A stretch of 64,000 bases of DNA from Notamacropus eugenii (GCF_028372415.1 NC_092878.1:565501-629500), one strand, 5' to 3'. Counted from the stretch's first letter, positions 11,844-26,800 are shown. Translations and numbers: made by a program. The notes: generated from the letters alone by a model not told the origin.

Positions 11844-14800
11844 TGGCTATAGATATAGACATAAACATGTTCCTTGTCTAGGGGTTGGATTGGCTCTGGA
11901 GCAAGGGCTCTTAGCTTGGGATCCATAAGTTTGTTTTGAAAAATTAATAATTATTTTAGTATAATTCCTTTCTTCTGTAATCCTATATATTTTAACTTTA
12001 TATATTTACAAATGTTATTGTGAGAAGGGGTCCACAGGTTACACCAGACTGCAATTTTCACACAACAGGTGAAAAACCCCTAGCCTCAAGCCTAAGGTAG
12101 AGAGATTGGCAACAGGGAGTTCGGAGGTTGCAGATTAGCAGTCAGTCCGTCAATGTAGTCCTCTAAATAAAAAATTCCCCTACGTGAGAACTCTCAGCTA
12201 TTTATTTCTCATGATGGAAATACCTTTCTCTGCTTCAGAATACAATGACAGACTCCACGATCCTCTTAGAAGATGTACAGAAAATGAAAGACAAAGGAGA
12301 AATAGCTCAGGCATACATTGGACTGAAGGAGACAAACAGGTTGGTTTGGTTCTTGTATTTATTTTGGCTTATTGAATCACTGTGTGAAATTTTTCATATG
12401 GCAAATAATTTTTTGTCTATTAGTGGTTTATTTGTTCAGACTAGACAGAAAGTTTCCAAGTTATTGCCATTTAAAATTTCATCTGAAACATGTAGCCGCA
12501 GCATCTGTCAATCAACCAGCATTTGTTAAGTACGTACTATGTTACCGGCACTGTACTAGGAGCTGAGGATACAGATTCAAATAATTACTAACAAGAGCTC
12601 TTTGGAAAACCTTTGCCTGAAGGGGAGCACAGATTCTGAAACAGTGTTTGTACTGGAAGTCACAATAGCAGGTTGTTAATTGTTATATTTCCATACTTCA
12701 ATATTAGTTATTTTTAAAGATTTTGAGGAGTAGCTAAAGCTAAAAGTAGCTTCAATTACCAACGTTTAGAACATGTTGATTGGAAGGGATAAAGGTCTTG
12801 TTATATATCTTTTCTTGACTCACGTTTCACTAGTGGCCTTACCTGATTGCTTAGAGGGATGACCAGTCATGGCCAAAGTCAAGGATTTTTTTTTTTTTCT
12901 CTCCTGGTCTAAGCAAGGCTTCGAAAATCCTGACTTGCCCTGAACTCTGGTAAGGATACAAAGGGGATCTCACTGACAGTGGTGGAGGAAACACTGCCAC
13001 CAAGAAGTTAGTAATACTCTGCTTGCTTTCATCAGGCTCAGTATAGCTCATAAGGTCACAAGAAAACGGGCCAAGACCAGGAATCCCTCACAACCTCATG
13101 AAACTTGAAATCAAGGACCATGAACTTAGCCGTATGCCAAAAGCCTTCCACAGCTATATGGTTCCCTCAGTTAGATCATGTAGCATCTTGAAAGGATGGG
13201 CAGCACTATAACTGTGTTACAAATTTATACTTTCAGAATGTAATCTGGCACTTTTAGAACTCCTAATAGGCTAGGCAGGATGTCAGGAGATATATAGGCA
13301 CACATACCAAAGACCAGAAGGATGCTGTATGTATAAGTACTATTGTACCTTTTATCCATTCTTTGAACCTCATAATTTGATTGTGGTGACTAAAATGTGT
13401 AGTTAATCCACGTATATGCTTGCATGTACAAACTGTGTGCTTTCCCCATCCCATTCCTGCACAAACTGTGAGACAGTTCATCGTGGTTACAGTTCCCATT
13501 GAGGAAAGGAAAGCCGTTCATTCAGACTAGGAATCATGCTACAGCCACAGGCTAGCACTGCTACAGGCCTTGTTCCTTTGCAGCCAATCTCTCGAATATT
13601 GTGTGCTGCATGTAATTTCTCTCATATTCAGATACTCAGATTCTTTCTCATATTTTTGTTGTTTCTTATCCATATCATAATTATTCCATAAAGAAAAAAA
13701 GCAGAAAGGACTCTTTATCTAATTTCTTTATAATTTTCCCTATTTTGCATATTATTTTATTTTTTTCTGTTTTTTACATGATTTGTCTTTTCTCTTAAAA
13801 ACAATTTAAATAACCAAGCTGATATGTATAGTAACTTTGTCAACTGTGGTCAAGAAAATATGTCAATTCCAGTCATGAATGTTAAATATTTGCTATTCTT
13901 GTCCTTCATATGCCATCATCTCCTCACCATCACGTAACCCTTTTGTGTTTTCCATTTTTCATTTGGCTTGGAAGACCATTCCCTATGGATTGCCATGAGT
14001 TGAATGAGGATGAAGAGCTGTGGCTGGTTTATGAAGGGTTAAAACAAGCCAACAGGTTATGTGTGTTGCCTCACCATGGAATGTTCACCACTTCCTGTTT
14101 TCTTACTAACAAACAGTGGCCTCTTTAACCGCTGGCTCTTTCATGCACTAACTATGTTCATAGGCATAGTATAACGAAGTATCAGACATACACATATAAC
14201 TTTGTCATGTGGTGCTTTTAAAGAAGAGATTGAGATACTTGTGAATATAGATGTCATTTCCCATCCCTGGGCATAAGACCAAATTACCTCATTGCTGACT
14301 GAATCACTCAAAAAATAAACAGTGAGGTGTTGGCAAGATAAGTCTAAGCTACTGCGCCTACAGTACTTACCTTCTAACTACCAGTAACATGGAAGCTGTT
14401 TAATATTTGAAACTATAAATTATGAAATTATGAATTAGGAGAGTTTCCTTATAGTCATGAAATCTAAAATACTTACCACATAGAATTAATCCTTCAAATA
14501 TGACACATTGAGCCCATGTAGATTTGAAGATCTAACAATTAACATTCAAAAAAGCAGCTTTTTAAAACAAATACAGATTTTATCTTGGTAGTGATATTTG
14601 TAAGAGAAAATTTCTAAAAATACTATGTGTATTAAGAAATGTGTATACCATATGTATTTCTTAATGCTGCTGCTCAAGGGTTATTTTATTTTATTAAAAT
14701 TATGAAGCAGTCAATAACTACAGAATGTGATGGTTTAAAATTCTCATATTCAACTTTCATAGTCTCCAAAAGTATCAAATATTTTAATATGCTATTATTA

Positions 14801-17800
14801 ATCAGGCTATAAAAACCTTAATAGCTACTGGGACTATAGGGGATGCTTCTAACCTAACATCTTTTCTCTCATTTTGTTAATAAATTTTTAACCATAGTCC
14901 TGTTTGTCATGTTTGCAGAAATATAGAGATGTAATTAACAGGGGATGGAGTGGATAATAAAGGCAAGCTGTCTTAATGCTCCATGGAGGTTTAAGCAGAG
15001 ATGACAGTTTGTCAGCTATACAAGTGTCTGTTTGCTCTATGAAACATTAGCTCCTTTACCCGTATTTCTAATATTTATACTCCACATTGCTCTAGTTAGG
15101 GATAGGAAATGTGATTGGTATGTGGCTCTGTCTGCATCTGATGAACCAATCTAAAAATGAGGACATATTTCAGAAGTACCTACTTTGATTTGTGTTTCTT
15201 GAGATTGATGGGTCCCTGTTCCTGATGTCACCATCCTTTGGAAATGAGACATGATTTAGTTGCAGAAAAAAGTGATGAGGGAAACAAAACAGCAAAATTG
15301 GATCCCAAAGCCAAGCTTCATTTTGAGTGATCATTTATGAAATAGTAAAATGCGTATTTAATCATCCAGTCCGCCCACCCCCCGTAAGTAGTATTTGGGG
15401 GTTTGCAGGTTTTTTTCTATATTGAAAAAAATTATTTTTTCTCAGAAGTCTTTATTTTGTTGATAGAGATGACAAGGTTTATGCCTCGAAAGCCAATTTG
15501 CTCACTGATTTTTCACAGTTCTTAGTCCTCTTCTAATATGCTCACACTTTTAAAACGAGCTAGAATGTGTAAGTTTTTTGGACTTCCTACAATGTATTTG
15601 AAGTATTGAAAAACATACATTGTTTCAGTCTGATAATACCTCAAAGCATCAGTCTCCTTTCTGGACACTCCTTAGGTTGCGTGAGTTTGATCTGCTCAGA
15701 AGGCACACTAAGCTCCTTTCCCCCTATTGCATACATAGACTCTTGGAATCCCAGCTCCAGTCCCAGAAGAAGAGCCATGAGAATGAAACGGAGGCATTGC
15801 GGGGTGAGATCCAGAGTCTGAAGGAGGAGAACAATCGCCAGCAGCAGCTATTGGCTCAGAACCTGCAGTTACCTCCTGAAGCCCGCATTGAAGCCAGCCT
15901 GCAGCACGAGATTACCCGGCTGACCAATGAGAACTTGGTAAGGAAGAGGTGGCAGCTCTGCTCACTTTGGTCTGTGCTTGGTGTTCTTACCTTGCTGGGA
16001 AGGGTTGGGGATTACAAACTATTACTTCTTCACTTTAGAAGTCATATAGTAGATATGATGGTAAAATATTACTCAATTGGAGCATTAAGAATGAAAAATA
16101 CTTGTTCCGTGATTGTGTTTTGTAATTCACCGATACCTGAAATGATCATATATGTTTCTGAGAGGTTAGGAAATTGATCACACCTGACAAGTCCCTATAG
16201 ATTTAATTTGTTATATTCATTTAACGTTATCTTTTTTCTGTCTAACTGAAAGGTGAACGAGGAAAATAGATTTAGAGCTGGAGGGAACTTATTGGTCGTC
16301 CTATCAGAGGAGATTCTGTGCCATGTCGTGTGACTGTTGTCACATGACAGAGATAGTATGACAGGCTTTTAATTGCCTTTGTCCGTGGAGTAGCCACCTG
16401 TCAGCACCACTAGCAAGCAGATGAAGTAAGAATTAAGATCCAAGCTGAGCTAAGAAATTGATAATATCCATTTTTCGTTCAGCTAGTGAGTAAAAATCTC
16501 CACTACGGCCCATTGTACAGCACTTAAGTCAGATGTTCTTAATGTGGGATCTATGAATTTTTTTCTTTAATATTTTGATAAGTGCATTTCAAAATAATTG
16601 GTTTCTTTTGTGATCCCATGTATTTTGTACATTTAATAGCATTATTCTGAGAAGGGGTCTATAGGCTTCACCAGACTGTCAAAGGAGTCTATAATACACA
16701 AAAAGGCAATTATTACTGAGTAGATGTCTTTAAGAATATTACATTTTAAAGAAAAATTACAATTAAGTCTCTTTAAGAAATGTTAATATTCATGAATTTC
16801 TCACATTCTTGAGAAATGTTTTAAAGTGATATTTCAGTGAAGTGAACCCCCCCCCCCCCCCCCGCCTGGTTCTGAGTGATAAAATGGAGCCTAAATTCTT
16901 GACTAAAATAATTGTCCTTTTCATTGTCATCATAATCTTTCTAACATGTGTATCATTTTTAAAGTATATTACCACAAAGTAATGAAGTAATATGTGGCTT
17001 ATGGAAACAGTAGCATTATATTATAAATATCTTTTGTTTCTTCACTTGTAGCTCAAGCATTTCTTTGATTAATCCAAGCTACTTTTTCAGAGGGAAAGCT
17101 TACTTGGTTTCAGAGGGATTAACTTAAATCATAGATCTCAATTATTAAGGCTTTACTTTTTGGGAAGGGGGCTCAGTGTCTGGTCAACTGTGTTCCTCTC
17201 TTTGTGCAACTTATTAGATAAAATAGATCAGAATATAAACAAGTTAGAATGCTCCAAATTCTTATGCTCTACACCAGAGCAGTACTGAAACACTGGCTGC
17301 TTCCCAATGGCTCCCTCCATGTATACCTGGGCCTTTCTTCTTGATTTGATGAACATAGCCCTCAAATTATTTAACTCTTTCGCAAAGAGAACTGTGAGAG
17401 AGAATGTCCCCACTGCTCCTTGCCACCTGGTCTAACTTGGTCCAGAAGAGGCACCATTACAGTTAACTCTCCATCCTCAGTAAGTGAAGGCTGTGCCCAG
17501 GCCTTCTGCTGCTGTGGCCAGGAGAAGGAAGACAGGAGACTTGCTGGTCCCTGCTGCCCTTTGGAAAACATGATCCTAGCCCTAGCCTGTTTTTATCTCT
17601 ATACTTCAGTGTTTACCACTCCCCGCCCATTTGTGTGTGTGTGTGTGTGTGTGTGTGAATACATACACACATATAAGTTAATACAGTTAGGACATCTGAT
17701 GAGTCTCACTCCTGCTAATCAGAATAACTGTAGTTGGTAGGAGGACCAGGGGCATGTAGCAAATACGAAATATTATCTTTGGAGAATGTGAGGTTTCAGT

Positions 17801-20800
17801 GCTTTTGTTTTAAAATAATTTGAAGTTGCTTTTGGTTAGATATGAAAGTCCCCCAGGGATAAAAGCAAACCTCAATTGTGCCTATTTTTTCAGTATTTTG
17901 AGGAATTATATGCAGATGACCCTCAGCACTATCAGTCATATCGGATTTCACTTTACAAACGGATGATTGTATGTACATCCCGCAGATGTGCTTTTCTGTT
18001 GTCTCGTTGCTGCCTCTGGATTGCTAACAGAATGCCCTTCACAAGGAACTCCTCTTCAGACAGTCTCACAAACCTGTTTCCCCCACGAGTGGCATCACGT
18101 CTCTCTGTTCTATGCCATTTTTAGTGTTTGCTTTGTTATTAACCCAGTCTTCACAATGTGATGGAAACAAAGTTTGACTTGAAAAAGAAAATAAAATACA
18201 AAATGTGATCTGAACTCCTTATTTTGAGAAATCAATCTGATGTCTAAATTCACTTTTGGCTAAAAATGTTCTCTTCCTATGGCTTTCTTAATGACTCCAT
18301 ATTCTTGGCACCCCTTCTTTTGGCTTTTTCCTGAAGGTCCATCTCTATTGACTCTCATGTGTAAGTTAGTTATAATTAGAATCAAGGTCTTTGGTTCATT
18401 TTTATTATTTTTGAATTTTTTTGCTCTTGTGTACAATACTTTCTTTGTGTGCAGTCCATCTTTTGGAACTCTTTCTAAAGAGTTTGACATGTGCTCTCCA
18501 AGCTCCACGGGCTTTTCAACTTTACTAAAAGTAAATTATCCAGTAAAAAATTACTTTTTTCTTATTTTTGGACCCTGACCTTGAAGGAGTTTGTGGATAG
18601 AAAAAAAAAACCAAGCAAAGGAGAGACAAAGAGAAACAAGCAGACAGTAGAACAGTTAATGGTGAGAAAATCTCTGTCTCTGGAAAAGCATGGGGTTGAG
18701 GCTGGGGTGGAGTCCCTGCAGGACAGCCTCACAGATAGCTCTGTTCCTGCACCTGGAATGGCCGCTGTCCACTTCTGAGATTCAATCCTTGGCTCCTCTG
18801 AGAAGTGCTAATGCCTGATGGTCCTCAGCTCAAACCACAATGGCAGAATTCAGTAGAGAATGCCCAGCAAGGGTGCTGCTCCAATTGCCACTTGTCTTCC
18901 AGAGTGCGGTCTTTTGTCCTTTTTGCTTGTTTTTCTTTATCTCACTTGTTTGGCTTTTTCTTACCATGAGTCCCCTTAAGATTAAGGTCTAAGAAAAAAA
19001 AGCACTCTTAGTAGTTTGACCTTTAGTAAAATCTAAACCAGCCCAGAGCTTAGCAACACCTAGACAAGGGGCTCATCTTAAGCCTATAGTTAGCGTTGCC
19101 TCTGTTTCCCTTTGCTCTGAGGCCAAGCCTTTTTGGAGGAGTTTCACAAGGTGGGCTGCATGTGAAACATTATGAGTTATATCTGTTCTATTTCTGGCAA
19201 AATGCGTTTATATTACAGTAAATGTTATGACTGTGATAGGATAGGACTGGACTGGGGATTTCACTAACATAGGAAACTCCCTTTAGCAGTGTGGGTCAGC
19301 ACCTTCTCTGAACTTAGAGTAACGGAGATTTGCCCAGGATCGCCCAGTCCATCTGGCTGTGATATCCTTTCTTTAACCTATACTTTGCCACTTTGAACAC
19401 CCCTGAACTCAATCAAAAGAGTCCTTCAACATTTTTTAATTGTACTTATTTCTTTTTCTTAAGTTTTAGCTCTCACATAATTCCTGACATCTCCTAAGGG
19501 TGGTTCCTATCTTTTTTCGTGTGTTGAGTGGAAGGAGAATACATTCAAAAAACTCAATCTTTCTTTAGAACTTCCCCATAGACTCTTATTTGTACTATTA
19601 GACTATTAGAGACTGAATTTCAGTCTCACTTCCCTGTAGACCGTGGTCGAATGTGTTGACAATACATCTTTGTGTTATCATGTTACATGTTTTATCTGTG
19701 TGGGACCTACTTAAAATGCTAGCATTTCAGACCTTGTTTCCATCATGCTGCCTAAGGTTTGAAAGCCCGGAGCGTTTATGAAGTTTGGCTTTTATTGTCT
19801 AAGAATTTTACAGGCTTGCCAGTGTTAGCCAAGTGGGGAGCGCCACCATCCAGCCTTTTGGGAGCCTCCCCTCCTTTTTTGTACAACTAATAATTGCTTT
19901 CTCTGTGACTTACTGTGTCTTCTCCCTTCATGCTTATGAATGGAGTCTGTTCTGTTCCTCATCCCTTGTCTTTCATTTTGATCATTAGGATCTGATGGAA
20001 CAACTTGAAAAACAGGACAAGACTGTCCGGAAATTGAAGAAACAGCTGAAAGTATTTGCTAAAAAAATTGGAGAACTGGAAGGTATTGCTTTTATGAATA
20101 TTTGCTACAAAGCAAAATACTTACCTTTGTGAATATCACTCCTCGCTGGGGTGTTTGTCCCCTACAGTTTATGGTGAGATACAGAATTTCCTATACTTAA
20201 TATGGCAACAAGACAATCTCATGCAGGAGGCAGATGGTGAATGAATATGGACTGCTCCATGAGAAGCTACATCCTGTCCTGTGTCATACTTTATAGAGGG
20301 AGCTAGTTAGTTGCTGGGGCAGCTAGGTGCCACAGTGGTTAGAGCAAGAAAACCCTAAATGGAGTCACAGATAGTTGGACATGACTAAAAAACCACTTAA
20401 CAACAATCATTTGTCAAAATAATAACATTATTAAAAATAACTCATTTGTGTAATGTTTTAATGTTTGTAAGACACTTTCCTTGGAAAACCGTATGAGATT
20501 GGTAGCACAAATATTATTTCCATGTTTCCAATATGGAAATTAAGGCACAGAATTATGACTTAGTACACTCACAAAACTTATAAATGTAAGAGCTAGAATT
20601 TAAACCTTAGACTCCCGACTGCAAGTCCATACTCATGAGGTGAAAGTAGACATGATGGGTCAGATGGTTTCTACAAGTGATTTTTTGGCCTTCAGAATGG
20701 TTGTGGAGTGTGGCTATCCATTGCTTCCAATAATTAAAACTCACATCGGGATCTCTTGGAGCAATCTTCAGGAGGGCTTTCAAGACACACAAGAAAAGCA

Positions 20801-23800
20801 ACCACATTAATTAAGTTGTTTTTCTTTTCTTTTAGAAAGAAATATGAAACGCATCTTGTTCATCCACCTTATTTGCTAGCTATCATTCTGGAGGACTCTT
20901 GACTATTTTCAAAAATTGTTTTTACCTTCAAAGAAATAGTCTAGCCATCATTTCAGATATTTTAAAAAATCACTTGTATACTTTTGTATCACTAACACAT
21001 CAATATATAACCATTCTTTGTGTCATCTTGTGGAAACAATGTTTCACACAAAGCACATCATTATCAAAAAAAAACAAAACAAGACCTTTAAGCAAGTTCC
21101 AGTAAGCAAATCGTCTCTATTATTAAGATAGTCTCACATTTATATAGCACTTTAAGATTTACAAAGCACTTTTCTCACAACAGTCCTGTGAATTAGATAG
21201 GACATGTATTATGTCTCTTTGGCAGATGAGAAAACTAGCTTTGTAGAGAAGAAATGAGTTCCCCAAGATCACACAGCTAGGCTGAAACCTGGTCTTGAAC
21301 TCGGTTTTCCTGACGCCTATCGTGTTTCATTGTTAAACCCTAAAACTACGGTTTTATTCATATAAAATTTTTTAATTTAATTTTTTTTCTTTTTGCTGTG
21401 GGATAACTTAAAAGCTACGAGTAACATTCAGCCATTGCCAAAATTCATATGAATCATTAAAAAGTGAACTCTAAGCCAGACATTGACTATCTGGTTCTGA
21501 TAAATCAAGTTAAACTTAAACATGCCTATGGAATTCCCTAAAACTAAAAAGTCTACCATAGCATCCAAAAGCCTAACTACTTACTACTTACAGGGTGAAT
21601 TGGATTTATCTTTTTTGAGAATTTGAAGAGACAGATGAGAAAAGAATTTTTAAATCTTAGGAGATGCTAATCATTTTAAGGTACTTCTAAGTATGAATCA
21701 TCAATCTGATTTCCAGCTCTGTGTATAGGGATACATAGGGCACTCCAATAGGCAGCACATGGATTCAAAATAGAATGAGGCATTAATAATTGCTGTTAAG
21801 GAATGCATCAGATGACAGGTTTATGCAAGGTAGAATGAAAAGCAGAGATTTTTTATTAGAGGTTTTCTTCAGTGAGAGCCCATGGTAGAGTGCCAAGAGG
21901 GCTACCCTTGGAGAACTGGATTTCTGATCTCTGCTTTAGCAGCTGAGTAACCATCGATGTCCCAGTCTTCTGAGCCTCAGTTTCTTTAACGGTAAAATAG
22001 GAATATTTGAACTACCTCCTTCACAGAGCTACTGTGAGGCATACATTTTTTAAACATTAGAGCATGTTTTAAATGTGAGTCGTTATTTTGATCGTTATTT
22101 AATGAGATTTGGACATGTATTCATAAGTTGCTTTTTCAGAAAAGCAGAGAGTGTATAAAATATGGCAATGATTCAAGTTTTCTCTGCTACCTCTTTACTT
22201 TTGCTAAAAAAAATGAATTTAGAAAATTCTGAAAAAATAAAGGATTTTTAGAGTTTCATTGGAAGTTTTTAGAACCTAGAACCATAGAGTTAACAGAATT
22301 TTCCCTTTTATAGTTCATTTAAGTGATACTGATCTAAAATAGATATTATTTAAAATTAAAATATTAAAGAAGACTATATTGTATTTCACACCAATAAACT
22401 TGTGTGCATTTGGTCATATGTAGATTCAAAGCTTGAAGAGATCTTGGAAATTATCTAATCTGACTTCCTTTGTTTTTTGTCCCCAATTATTTGAGGTTTA
22501 TGATTTTAAAAAAATATTCTCACTATCACCATGTAAAAAAGCCATAGCATTTTGGAGCTGGAATGGACATTAGTGAATACCTAATCAAACCAGATGAGGA
22601 CTATGCAATGGTGACCAATGGCCATGCTTGTGTAAAATCTAGGTCTTCTAACTTCTAATTTGATTTTTTTTATTATACAGTGATTTCTTTTCATATCCTT
22701 CCATTATAAGGAGTTCTCCTGAATGACAGCAGGCTCAGTGCAACCTCAAGTTCACCCTTTCATTACTTGAAGTGTGTGGGAGTGGTGGGGGCAAAAACAG
22801 AAGTGGAAAGGGTTACGTAGGTCTTTAATTAGAGAAATGAAGGAGTGGAATATTTTTCCACTTCATATTTTTCTGTAGTTATTTTAAATAGAATTTCTCT
22901 CTCTCTTTTTGCTGTGTTTTGTTGGTAGTATACAGAAATGCTGGCAATCTTTGTGGGTTTTTCCTCTTTATATTTTCTTTTCTTTGTTTTATGACAAAAA
23001 ATATACTTCAATGTACAGCTTTCAGTATTAGACACTTAAATTCCTTCTGATCTTTATGAGTATGCACAAAGAATTTTCTTTTCAGTTATTTTCTATGTAT
23101 ATTGTATGCCTAGTCTTTTTTTTCTTCTACATTTTTCAAATAAATATAGCTTTCCATCGTTCTGTAGCCTATTTACTCCAGCTAGCATTTATGCAAGGTA
23201 CTAGGTGCTGAGGACATAACTCTTTGTATTTGTCACTTTACATGGTGGCATAATGCTCCATTGTATTGCTATACTCTGGGCTGTTGATCTATTTTCTAAA
23301 CATTGGGTAGTTAGGATATTTCCAGGTTTGGGGTATTATTTGTGACAAAGCCAGAAACATCTTTGAACAAATAGTTACTTTTTCCTTCCTAATCACTTAT
23401 TTGAAACACAGTCCTACTAATGGAATTAATGAGACATGGCCAATTTTATGAGAGAATAGTTTATGCCCCAGCATAAATGGTTCGTTATCAGGAAGAAAGA
23501 TTATTGTCGACTTTCCTAAACACAGATGGAATGGCATACTGTTTTATCTAACTCTTCTTGAAAGCCTGTACCTTCCCAAAGACAACTGATATTTTATTTC
23601 ATTTATTTGAAATAAATACATTTCAATTTATTTGAAATTTTATAAATCAGTGACACCGTTGACCTAACTTCTTCTATATTTTTAACTGTACGTGACAGTG
23701 TCATTCTTGAGATATAAAGAGAGAATGCCTTCTGAATTATTTTTTAATAAAAGAAAAAATGTTCTCAGATTTGATCAAGTGAAAATGAAATTGCTTTTGA

Positions 23801-26800
23801 GAACATAAGTTCCCATCATGATGGTATGGTTGGGAAAAGCACTCTACTTAGAATTAAGGGCCCTGGATTCTAGTTTGGGCTCTGCTAGCTATCTTTTGTG
23901 GCCCTGGGAAAGTCAGTCTCTCTGGGTCTGGGTTTCCTTATATATAAAACGAGTGAATCGATAGACAGAGTTCTCCACTGGCTCCAAATCAGTGCCTTCA
24001 AAAAGAGTAATTTTTAGTGCTTTTCTTTTGATTACGTAGAGTGTAGGTATTTCCTTAACTATGCCCAATCTATTTCCTCTTCAAACTGAAGTAAATGGTG
24101 ATTTCTTGCAGCTAAAGTAACTGGTAGGGAAGAGGAATTTGTTTTTTAGTACCAAGCATTCTTCTCTCTAAGATGTAGCCATATCTTCCTCTTCACTTAT
24201 CTTCAAATATAGTCTAAGTTCTTTTAAGGGTTTTTATGGCTGGAATTTGAATAAAAATCAGGAATAACTCATTAAGGACTCAGTTAATGGATTTTCCTTT
24301 TACAAGAGGGATTCTTAACATTTTTTGTGTTGTGGACCCCTTTGGTAGTCTGGTAAGGCCTATGGACTCCTCAGAATAATGTTTTTAAATACGTACAATT
24401 ATAAAGGAAACCAATTTTATTAAAGTGTAGCTATCAAAATATTTTTAAAAAACAAGTTCATACTGAAGCATTCTATTTTCATTTTCATTCTTTTTTTATT
24501 CCAGTCTTCTTGTACAAAATGACTAATATGGAAATGTTTTACATAATGTATAACCTGTATCAGATTGCTTACTGTCTCAAGGACAGAAAGGGCAGGAAGG
24601 GAGGAATAAAATTTGGAAGAACTTTTAAAAAAACACCCAAATGTTGAGAATTGTTTTTGACATGTAATTGGGGAAAATAAAATATTTTTTAAAAAAGCAA
24701 GTTAAGAATTGTTAATCAGGTTAAGAACCTACATCTTACAGATAGTCTTGTTGATGACTTTTGAAAAAGAAGACATTTAGAGTTAAAATTGGTTTCTAGA
24801 AGTCACAATGTTTTTTTGAATGACTTGATTATTGATTCTTTGGTTTTATGAGAAAATAACAAAATAAGTGCTGTTTTGAGCTGTTGAATATAGATGCTTT
24901 TTATGTCTGTTTCATGTTTCTACATTTTATACACACACACACATGCATGTACTTATATATACTTTTTTTTCTTGTTTTACTCTTGAAGTGGGGCAGATGG
25001 AGAACATATCTCCTGGGCAGATCATTGATGAACCTATCCGTCCAGTGAACATACCCAGGAAAGAGAAGGATTTCCAGGGAATGTTGGAATATAAGAAGGA
25101 TGATGAGCAAAAACTTGTCAAGAATCTCATCCTGGGCAAGTATTTTTGCATGAAACAACAGCTTACTTGGTCAACATGGATTAATGCTCCTGTGCCTTTG
25201 ACAGAGCTGTCCAGCTTCAAGGAATGGCCAACGTGAAGTTTTGGAAAATGTCCCGTTAGGTCCAAACTCTTTCATGTTGACATTATTACATAATGATTAG
25301 ATTTCATTTTTTGCTGCTTCTTAGTAGCGTTGGTTCCTTCTTCTTTTGACTCCCACATGTGATTAGAGTGATGTTATAAGAGAGAAAACTACACAATGGC
25401 AAGAAAACAGTGGAGTAAACAAGGTGGTAATGGAAGAAATGTTTTTACGGAAGTAAAAGATGGATGGAGAATAGGAGACATTGAGCATGGGTCTATGAAG
25501 AATATGAGATCCTTAGAAGAAGAATGAAGAACCATAAGCTTATGAAATGAAAGAATTAAGAATATGTTTCAATGCCATGCCTTTAGCCCCAGTTCTGTAT
25601 TAACTTTTCATTTGGCCTTCCTTTTGAGTTTTGGTATTCCAACAAAGTGGTCACCATCAACAGGAAACGTATTTCAGACTGACACAATTCATTGTACTGT
25701 ACTAATTACTTCAGTAATAGCATTGTTTTGGAAGTTGCAACTTCATACCTTAAAAGATCCTTTCTACTGATAACTTTCTGCCCTTAAAAAAATACTTGTG
25801 TTTATGTGATGACTAATCGTGTAGGCCCCCCACAAAGCCTTTGTGTGGTTTTGAGCATTACGTGAAATTTTTAAAAATTGTTTTCCTTTTAGATTTGAAA
25901 CCACGTGGGGTGGCTGTCAATTTGATCCCTGGGTTACCAGCCTACATTTTATTTATGTGTGTCCGACATGCTGACTACCTGAATGATGATCAGAAAGTGA
26001 GGTCATTGCTGACATCGACAATTAACAGCATTAAAAAAGTATTGAAGGTCAGTTCATTCTTTGATTTATGGAAACTACCACAGGATGAATGTTCGAGCTG
26101 ATAAAATCTACATTGCAGATGTTTTCTGTTTTGTGAAATGAATCCTCCTTCAGTGTGAGAAGTGAGTCACCAGTTAGTGAAACTTTTTGAATCATAACTG
26201 GTAGATTATATCTTTCACTATGGGAAATATTTCTTCCTTAAGGTTTACTCATTTGTTTATTTTAAAAACAATGTTTGAGTTGAACAAGTTGTTTTTAGCT
26301 TTACAGTAATATGTTTATGAGGTGTAGTAGAAAAATCACTGGCCTTGGAGTTAAGAGTTAGGAGACCTGGATTTGAATCTGGGTTCTGATGGTAGCTCTG
26401 TGACCAGAGGCAAACAGCTAATTTCTCCGTTCCTCAGTTTCCTGATCTGTAATATGAGGGGAAATGATCATTGCACTACCTATCTCATAGGCTTGTTATA
26501 AGGATAGCTCTTGGAACACCTGAAAGAATTATATAAATTAGTTATCTGTGCTTCCAGAACCTATCTGGAATGCAAGCAAAAGTTATTTGATGGAATAGAT
26601 CTGTAGATAATAACATGCTACAGTTAAAATAAGACACTTTAAATGACTTTAATAAGGAATTTCTGGATGATTATTTTTCTTTCGCTTTATCATCTTTCAC
26701 TAAAATTTCCCTTAGGATATGAAATACCTAATTAGGAGAAATATTTTATGGTACATATCAACAATGTGAGAAGAGATATTGAAGCACTAAAATCACCTGT

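Noticed and set aside
11536-11926. Minus-strand frames with YLSI repeats
   Set aside because: Translation of the GATA microsatellite.
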